DNA of 64,000 nt from Meghimatium bilineatum (taxonomy: Eukaryota; Mollusca; Gastropoda; Stylommatophora; Philomycidae). The stretch lies in NCBI GenBank assembly GCA_034231615.1, contig CM067299.1, positions 16,722,834 to 16,786,833 on the forward strand, read 5' to 3'. Both the position numbers and the translations under genes were made by a program. The first letter of the stretch is position 1; each line of letters starts with the position of its first letter. Shown here in pieces: positions 57,660-64,000 of this stretch. The notes under the pieces are model-generated. The model was not told the DNA's origin, did no database searches, and saw nothing but the letters and a program-made list of their open reading frames with translations.

Positions 57660-58225
57660 TATAAATATATGAATAGAAACCATGCAATATGAATATAACC
57701 CATACAAATATGGCGCATACAAATACGAATATAACCCATACAAATACAGCACATACAAATAATAATATATTCCATAAAAATATAACACATACAGATATGA
57801 ATATAACCCATACAAATATATCACATACAAATACGAATATAACCCATACAAATATAGCACATACATATATGAATATAACCCACACAAATATAGCACATAC
57901 AAATACGAATATAATCCATACTTATATAGCACATACAGATATGAATATAACCCATATAAATATAGCACATACCAATACGAATATAACACATACAAATATA
58001 GCACATACAGATATGAATATAACCCATACAAATATAGCACATACAAATACGAATATAACCCATCCAAATATAGCACATACATATATGAATATAACCCACA
58101 CAAATACAGCACATACAAATACGAATATAATCCATACTTATATAGCACATACAGATATGAATATAACCCACACAAATATAACCCATACAAATATAACCCA
58201 TACAAATGTGAATATAATCCATGCA
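57660..58225. repeat. 12-bp based minisatellite with 36-bp and longer order
   Basis: Words AATATAACCCATACA, AATATAGCACATAC and AATACG/GATATG alternate. A longer pattern of about 190 bp is visible (57845-57990 against 58060-58170, sharing ATATAATCCATACTTATATA). All words are multiples of three, so the minus strand is open for 235 codons as GLYSYLYVLYLY repeats. Confidence 0.95.
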
Positions 58226-58599
58226 CAATAGAAAAGAAGGAACCCAGCAGGATAAGAAGTGAAAGACACAACAGGAAGGATGAATTGACAAGAGGATTAT
58301 GGAGTGATAGATGAGAACAAATGAGACGACAAAAGACTGGTATACGCATGTCAACTTAGCTCAATATACGATCTAGTTTTCTTTATTGTAGTTTTATATT
58401 GTTCATTTTCAGTAGTAGTTGTAATACTACTCATAATCGTATATATCAACACGTTTTTGACACCATGGCGGCTACATAAGTAGTTTTTTTGGGGGAAATT
58501 TTACTGCAAATTGTGAAGCTTTTTAACGAGTTATAGTTTTAATCACTGCATTACATTTGTAGTGTATTTATTACATTACATTTGTAGTGTATTGACTTT
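58226..58599. other. Unassigned sequence
   Basis: 58545-58580 duplicates TTACATTTGTAGTGTATT. Nothing else was recognised. Confidence 0.45.
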
Positions 58600-59090
58600 G
58601 TGGTCTTCTTCAGACGGTCATTTAGCAATAAGAAGAAGCAATGAATCGAATATTTTCTCAAGAAATGTGACTTTTCAAGTGATCATATCACAGTAATGGA
58701 AAATTTGTGTTTGCACCTTTCTATTTTTTTCTTCTTCCATATCTTTAAACTTATTTCTGAACAATTTCTGATATTGCGGACGTGACCCAGCCAACACAAT
58801 CTATTTATATTGAGTGTTTCCATTACAGATGGTAGCTGAGTGGGGACGCAACACTTCCATGTTGGTGATTTTGTTGTGCTGTTTGATGTTTAAGATTTTG
58901 CGCAGACATCTTAGATGAAAGATGTTAAGTCTCCTCTCATGTTTGGTGTAGGTAGTCTATGTTTCAGATCCGTAGTTTAGTGTACTCAGCACTCATGTTT
59001 GATATATCTAACTTTGTTTTCAATTTGAGCTTTTATTTTTTCCAAGCTCGCTTTAACAGTCCCCCAAAATGGCAGCTGCTTTCCCGATTC
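58600..59090 (-). pseudogene. LINE polymerase C-terminal fragment with R3 3' sequence
   Basis: On the minus strand from 59000: KHRLPTPNMRGDLTSFI*DV (usual KRLNxFHLRCLRR), CVPTQLPSVMETLNINRLCW (usual L.S...L...RLRW), LGHVRNIRNCSEISLKIW (usual GHVxRMDxxRIPKxLL). It runs into R3-type sequence at 58720-58620. The reading frame is degenerate and the catalytic core is missing. Confidence 0.6.
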
Positions 59091-59400
59091 GAGCTTAGCT
59101 TAGCACGTATGTAGTAGGCAAACGTTAACAGTATAACAAAATTACATCATATAATGTAAGATCTACTTCGATGTGTTTTCTTTAACCCTATTTGAAAAGC
59201 GTTGCTGAAATATTTCGGGTCGTAGGTATTTTTGCAACTTTAATTTGGGATCCGCTGGTCACTTTGCTTCTATTAATGTGGGGTCGTAGGACATTCTGCT
59301 CCTAAATAATGGGATCGCGCGTTACTTTGCATATTAAAATGGAGTCGGGACATGACTCCATAAAAGGTTAAGAACTATTGTTTTAATAGTATATATATAC
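59091..59400. mobile_element. Possible hAT-like right end
   Basis: 59365-59386 has CATAAAAGGTTAAGAACTATTG, resembling an inverted CAGTGGTTCTTAACC hAT terminus. Inside are repeated GGGTCGTAGG and TTACTTTGC words. The left end is not identifiable. Confidence 0.4.
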
Positions 59401-59444
59401 ACACACACACACACACAATTTAAAAAATAAGTAAATTCGCTTTA

Positions 59445-59757
59445 AATCCCTTGCTGCCTTAGGCAGCAACCTGTCATAGAAGATGACGATGACTCTTCAT
59501 GTACTAAGCCGCTGTAACTGTTAGGTGGGTTGGCCAGTTCCTTTCTATCTTGTCTGTACCTCCACTAACTCATGAGTCCACTAATCCATGCGTCAGGTAC
59601 CTATTTACAGCTGGGTCGACTGGAGGAGTGGTCGTGTCAGGAGAAAAATAACGACCTGGACAATTTTTTTTATTGCTAGGATATGGTTTCGAACCTGGCA
59701 CGCAGCAAATCAGTGATATCAGCAAGCTCACTATCAACTAGCCTACACGATCCCCGG
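59445..59757 (-). mobile_element. tRNA-derived SINE, second family
   Basis: On the minus strand it starts CCGGGGATCGTGTAGGCTAG, with A-box-like sequence, and has a B-box-like GCCAGGTTCGAAACC about 40 nt on. A body with GACCCAGCTGTAAATAGGTA and CTGACGCATGGATTAGTGG follows, and it ends near GTTGCTGCCTAAGGCAGCAA. The B box is close to canonical (GGTTCGAANCC). No TSD was found. Confidence 0.65.
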
Positions 59758-60240
59758 TAAAACATTGAAGTAAAACATTAGCAAATGAAAAACAATAATA
59801 AGATATGCTGTTATTAAAAATAATATATGAATTTCAATACAAATTTGAGATCTTGGATTAAAAGGTCACGGCAATCCTTATATAGACCAACAACAAAGAG
59901 TTTCAGAAATAGATATCCAATCACAAATGAGTGCTTGTTCAGACAAGAAACACGGAAGTGACATAGCAAAGATACAAATGAGAAAATTGATGGAAAGAGA
60001 AACGTTAATCACTGAAGCAATAAATTAAGAAAGAAAAAACAGGCTTTTGATTGATAGGCCATACATTTAGGAGATTACATAATATGTTTCATTTCAAAAC
60101 GTTTGCTGTTTAGAAACCCGTAACTCGGCAACGATGTGGTTCACACTCCTGACATTTTCTGTACAGCTCAGTAATCACAATTTGCAAACATGAAACAATT
60201 TTCAGCAAAAATGAACGATATGCTTTCAATATGCCCTAAC
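59758..60240. other. Unassigned sequence
   Basis: Nothing recognised. Confidence 0.45.
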
Positions 60241-60243
60241 TGC

Positions 60244-60432
<189 letters not shown>

Positions 60433-60494
60433 AAAGCAAGAAATATAATCAGAATGTAGTTTCGTATATTTGTATTATCTTCAATATTGTTCAT

Positions 60495-60620
60495 TTGGTT
60501 TGTAATAGAAACAAATATATGCAAGTGTTTGTAATAGAAACAAATATATGCAAGTGTTTGTAATAGAAACAAATATGTGCATGTGTTTGTAATAGAAACA
60601 AATATGTGCAAGTGTTTGTG
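60495..60620. repeat. 29-bp tandem repeat, 4 copies
   Basis: The unit contains GTTTGTAATAGAAACAAATA and TATGCAAGT, with TATATG/TATGTG variants. Confidence 0.94.
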
Positions 60621-60929
60621 AGATTTATGAAGAATTTATGGTGACGCACAATTATTATGTGATACTTTCTACATATTCATGAGGTGAATATAAAAAGAAT
60701 TGCTTGGTGTGGGTAAAGTTGAAGTGACAGGTGGGTACGATATAATTATTAGTGAGATATACTATTTCGTTGCAGACAGCCGTCGATGGCGGATGAAACT
60801 TTCCAATAATGTATTAAACCAACTTCTGACATCTGCAGTACTGCTTGTCTATAAGCGTACAGATATTGCCTTTTTACTGGAACTAATTAAAAGAACCGTG
60901 AGGAGGTTTAGTGTAAATGGTCAAGACAC

Positions 60930-61030
60930 TTTCTCGATAAAATCTGCCCCTGGCATGTGTGAAACATAAGGGTTGTGTCTCGATCAAACCTGCCCCTGGC
61001 ATGTGTGAAACATAAGAACTGTGTCTCTGG
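60930..61030. repeat. Tandem duplication of about 48 bp
   Basis: Two copies share CTGCCCCTGGCATGTGTGAA, ACATAAG and TGTGTCTCGAT. Confidence 0.9.
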
Positions 61031-61232
61031 ATTTTAAACTGGAATGTTTCCTGACAGTCTGTAAAGATGCACACAACGTTCATCATCATCAGTCAATAGT
61101 TAACATAGCTTAAGTTACATATTCACGAATATAACAATTTTAACTCGTACAAATCTCTAAGAAATGGAACGACGTCAGGAAATGGTAATTACAATAGAAT
61201 TTTAAATTTTTAAATTAAAATGACATGTAATA
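61031..61232. other. Unassigned sequence
   Basis: Nothing recognised. Confidence 0.45.
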
Positions 61233-61240
61233 TGTTAGAT

Positions 61241-61935
61241 CAGGGGTCGGCAACCTATGGCACTCGTGCCACACTTGGCACGCCAAGCAATTTCAAATGG
61301 CACGCAGACTCTTCACGTTTCCTGTATAAATTTGATTATAAATTGATTAGCGGGGTTTTAGCAACAGATCTTCAGAATTATGGACATCAAAATTTGTTGA
61401 ACCATGGAAGTCTCTGGAAAATTAAAATCTAGAAAAGTCTGCAGCTATTCTCAGCTGTTGGACATCCCTTCCAAATTATTACATCTGTTTGAAGAAAATT
61501 GCTTTTGCTCTTCTTTCAGCTTTTGGATCAACCTATTCCTGTGAGCAAATTTTCTCTCACATAAAAGCAGTGCTAAATCCACAGCGTAGTCGCCCAACGC
61601 CTGAACAATCAGAAAATTGTGTCAAACTCAAAGTGACAAAGTATGTTGTCGATATTGAGCAACTGGCCAAGACCCTGCAAGGGAAAGGCTCCCATTAATA
61701 ATAAAAAAAGTTTAAACAAAAATCTTTCAAGATACTCTATTTCTTTTAATGTTGCTTACAACTTTATATATTATTGAATATCACTATATATTAATTAATT
61801 AAAATATACAAATAAAATATATGGTAAAATAAGAATATTGACTTCAACTTGTATAAAATGATATGTGATGTTGACACTCTGAATAATTTGAAACCTTAAG
61901 CTGGCACACAGTTAGCAAAAAGTTGCCGACCCCTG
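61241..61935 (+). mobile_element. hAT transposon, internally deleted, with TSD
   Basis: The 695-bp element has ends CAGGGGTCGGCAAC (61241-61254) and its near-perfect inverse GTTGCCGACCCCTG (61922-61935). It is flanked by an exact 8-bp duplication TGTTAGAT (61233-61240 and 61936-61943). It retains only the C-terminus of the transposase, so most of the gene was deleted. The intact ends mean it could in principle still be cut by a transposase supplied elsewhere. Confidence 0.95.
61489..61698 (+). pseudogene. hAT transposase C-terminal dimerisation domain, remnant
   Basis: The 69-codon frame contains KKIAFALLSAFGSTYSCEQI and FSHIKAVLNPQRSRP, the hallmark of the hAT C-terminal dimerisation domain (usual FGSTYxCEQxFSxMKxxKSxxRSRLTDEHL), then QSENCVKLKVTKYVVDIEQL. 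This type is known from ZBED5/GTF2IRD2-like transposases. The BED zinc finger and the RNase H-like DDE catalytic core are absent. The frame closes with a stop at 61696-61698. Preceding codons at about 61430-61488 (TRKSLQLFSAVGHPFQIITSV-like) may continue the domain upstream in a broken frame. No function of its own is suggested. Confidence 0.88.
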
Positions 61936-61943
61936 TGTTAGAT

Positions 61944-62315
61944 CGTGCGCAAAAGTTCCTATTATTGCGAACGTGAGTTAGTGTGCCACTAAACATTTTG
62001 AAACTCCCTATACTGTAGCAAGCAAGGTATTGTTCTGTAATTCCAAGATTACATTATAAATATGGATACAAAAATATTAATGAGGAAGAAAGACTGACGA
62101 GACTTCCGTATGACTGAAATAATATGGAAATATAAAAATAGGGTAACTAGCACACAAAATGGATGTATTTATTTTACTTTTTTTTAACACCTGGAGATGT
62201 GGGTATTACATGATATGAAATTGCCAGGATGATAGCGGCAACAAGTGGGAATTCGATAAAATCATACAGCTATATTAAATACAATCAGGAGATTATGCAA
62301 GCTGGAGGATGCAGG
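61944..62315. other. Unassigned sequence
   Basis: Nothing recognised. Confidence 0.45.
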
Positions 62316-62319
62316 ATGA

Positions 62320-62665
62320 GTTTCTGTTGTGTTCATGACCAGAATGCAGGACATGGGAGTGACACGTGGATGAACCAGAGTGCAGAACCTGAGAGTTACA
62401 CGTGGATGCACCACAGTGCAGGACCTGGTTGCACCAAAATTCAGGATTTGGGAGTAACACGAGGATATATCAGAGTGCAAGACCTGGGAGTGACACGTGA
62501 ATGAACCAGAGTGCAAGACCTGGTTGCACCAGAATGCAGGACATGGGAGTGCCACGTGGATGAACCAGTGTGCAGAACCTGAGAGTTACATGTGGATGTA
62601 CCAGAATGCAGGACCTGGGTGTGACGCGTGGTTGCACCAGAATGCAGGACCTGGGAATGGCACGT
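62320..62665. repeat. Minisatellite with two alternating unit types
   Basis: Units of 27-36 bp share CCAGAATGCAGGACCTGGGA and GTGACACGTGGATGAA or GTTGCA. ATG-AAC and TTGCA versions alternate irregularly, about ten units in all. Confidence 0.92.
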
Positions 62666-62819
62666 GAATTGTAAGATATTAGCGACATTTATGAATGAAA
62701 CTTAGAGACCAACCACACCAGAACATGAACAACCAGTTACCTTAATCTGATGATTATAGTGAGCAGAAGATTGGAGCACCTATGAAAGTGACCAGAGTGC
62801 CATGATAATGATCTGATGA

Positions 62820-63045
62820 CTAACTCATGAACTGACTGACTGGCTGACTGGTTGGCTGACGGATTGACTGCAGGCTGGAAGACTGGCTAGCCGACCAGTT
62901 GGTTGAGAGGCTGGATGACTGAATGATTTCCTGGCTGACTGAGTGACTGATTGGCTGACTGACTAGCTGACTGACTGTCTGGATGATTGGAATATTCATT
63001 GGCTTGCTGACTAACTTGCTGAATGACTGACTCGCAAGCTGACTA
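62820..63045. repeat. Degenerate GACTGGCT tetranucleotide-like array
   Basis: Variants of CTGACTGGCTGACTG dominate, with insertions. Confidence 0.88.
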
Positions 63046-63400
63046 TAAACATATATAATGGATGTTGAAAACCCGAGCTCCAGACTGAATCGACATAATA
63101 CTAACTATAATTTATACTCTTTTACTCATAAATACTTTATAGAATGTTTGTGACTTTTGGCTATCTCATTTGTTTGATCATTCTGTCTCCGACGTCATGT
63201 GTTCGGACCAGTACTGTAAATGTGATATATGCGTGTACCATCTGTTATTATATGTTATTGGTTTTCATACGATTATTACATGTTTATTACCGTATCTAAT
63301 AATTGTATGCGACAGTAAGGCAACACTTGAAGCGTGAAAAATATATTTACGTATAATCCCAAACACGTAGGTATAGTAAGTAATTAATGACGTGGAATGA
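63046..63400. other. Unassigned sequence
   Basis: Nothing recognised. Confidence 0.45.
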
Positions 63401-63402
63401 TT

Positions 63403-63570
63403 GGTTGGTTGGTTGGCATCCCCAGGAGTAGAGAACGATTTGCTCTTACTTCCTATGTGCAGGGGGTTGGTTTCTCAGAGCTTTCTTTCATATCTGGGAG
63501 ACTTCAGCTTTCGGCTTAGTGCAATGCCTATTGAAGGAGCCTTCTACTCAGATACGGTATATGTCACGAG
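63403..63570 (+). repeat. Dispersed repeat family R1, copy 4 (best preserved)
   Basis: TTGGTTGGTTGGCATCCCC, GATTTGCTCTTACTTCCTAT, GTGCAGGGGGTTGG, GGAGACTTCAGCTTTCGGC, AATGCCTATTGAAGGAGCC and TTCTACTCAGATACGG. The run continues in an open frame to 63691 (WADSLTGSPIVCLFCNEAF), which contains a CLFC pair but no domain I can name. Confidence 0.7.
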
Positions 63571-64000
63571 ATGGGCTGATAGTTTGACTGGGTCACCCAT
63601 TGTGTGTCTTTTCTGCAACGAGGCGTTTCGCACCCAGCTAGATATTCCTCGTGTAGAAAGATCATTCCATTACCAACCTTCGTGGCACTAGGTTCCAAAC
63701 CTAATTTCTTCTGCATGAGCCGTTTTGTGCAATGGGGACAGTTGAAATAGACTCAGTTTTGATACACCTTCCTAGACGAGGGGATGCTTTGCCAAACACG
63801 TCAGGGATTTGACATGTGCGTTTCTCACGCACTCGCCTCGTTGGTCTGTGATGGCTTTCCAATTCATCGCCAAACGGGGTTTGCGTTTTGACTCTCCGTT
63901 ATTGCGTTTATCACACAAAGAATAAGGTAGATTGTACATATCATGAACGAGAAGCTTCACAATCAGCAAACAAATATCGTGTACAAAAGGCATCACTCCC
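63571..64000. other. Unassigned right edge of the window
   Basis: It may be the continuation of R1 or a separate element. 63774-63990 is open on the minus strand without a recognisable domain. Confidence 0.35.

Noticed and set aside
57642..58349. 235-codon minus frame of GLYSYLYVLYLY repeats as a silk-like or membrane protein
   Set aside because: It coincides with a 12-bp based array; two other frames are also open there.
61489..61698. Domesticated hAT-derived host gene
   Set aside because: The frame lies inside an element with intact ends and an 8-bp duplication and has no other exons that I can see.
63401..63691. Host exon with a CLFC zinc pair
   Set aside because: The first half is repeat family R1 and the second half has just one Cys pair, with no splice context.

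Overview
This window is repeat-dominated animal nuclear DNA. It holds no rRNA, tRNA gene or CRISPR array, and I can support no intact host protein-coding gene. The mix of I-type LINEs with an RNase H domain, RTE-like LINE fragments, tRNA-derived SINEs, hAT transposon remnants and very many unrelated minisatellites suggests a mollusc. A cephalopod such as an octopus is my best guess, but that is inference: nothing here is a species-diagnostic gene.

Layout. 1-285 is an RTE-like LINE 3' end, followed by a 16-bp minisatellite (824-1531) and unassigned DNA. 3866-7896 is a full-length but dead I-type LINE (copy A) with a perfect 13-bp target-site duplication (TSD). 8670-9061 is a clean hAT MITE with 14-bp terminal inverted repeats and an 8-bp TSD. 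11505-15599 is a second full-length dead LINE (copy B), which split a 26-bp minisatellite in two. 16.7-28.2 kb holds degenerate RTE-like LINE pieces, a tRNA-SINE nested in an RTE-like LINE (21.3-22.7 kb), several long minisatellites and a palindromic element (27147-27564). 29.4-30.5 kb is a stepwise changing tetranucleotide array. 31.0-32.7 kb holds a degenerate I-type LINE 3' end and two RTE-like insertions at one target site. 34-46 kb is mostly minisatellites, SINEs and a truncated copy of the copy A family (42.6-43.6 kb). 47.1-48.2 kb is a 1.1-kb trinucleotide-based array. 50.9-51.3 kb is a second long palindrome. 51.4-63 kb holds more minisatellites, hAT remnants, SINEs, a 180-bp TA array and a hAT transposase remnant (61241-61935).

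How the parts relate. The two full-length LINEs share the same first bases, the same 196-nt 5' UTR, the same domain order (endonuclease, reverse transcriptase, RNase H, zinc-knuckle) and a 31-32-nt 3' UTR ending in GAA repeats, so they define one compact single-ORF family. Both are broken by stops and frameshifts. A palindromic repeat family recurs at 3.2, 27.3, 34.3 and 51.1 kb, with related single arms elsewhere. It carries a hammerhead-ribozyme-like CTGATGA / stem II / GAAAC core, in most copies degenerate, and is the most interesting signal here. Most long open frames in the window are translations of tandem repeats whose period is a multiple of three and should not be read as genes.
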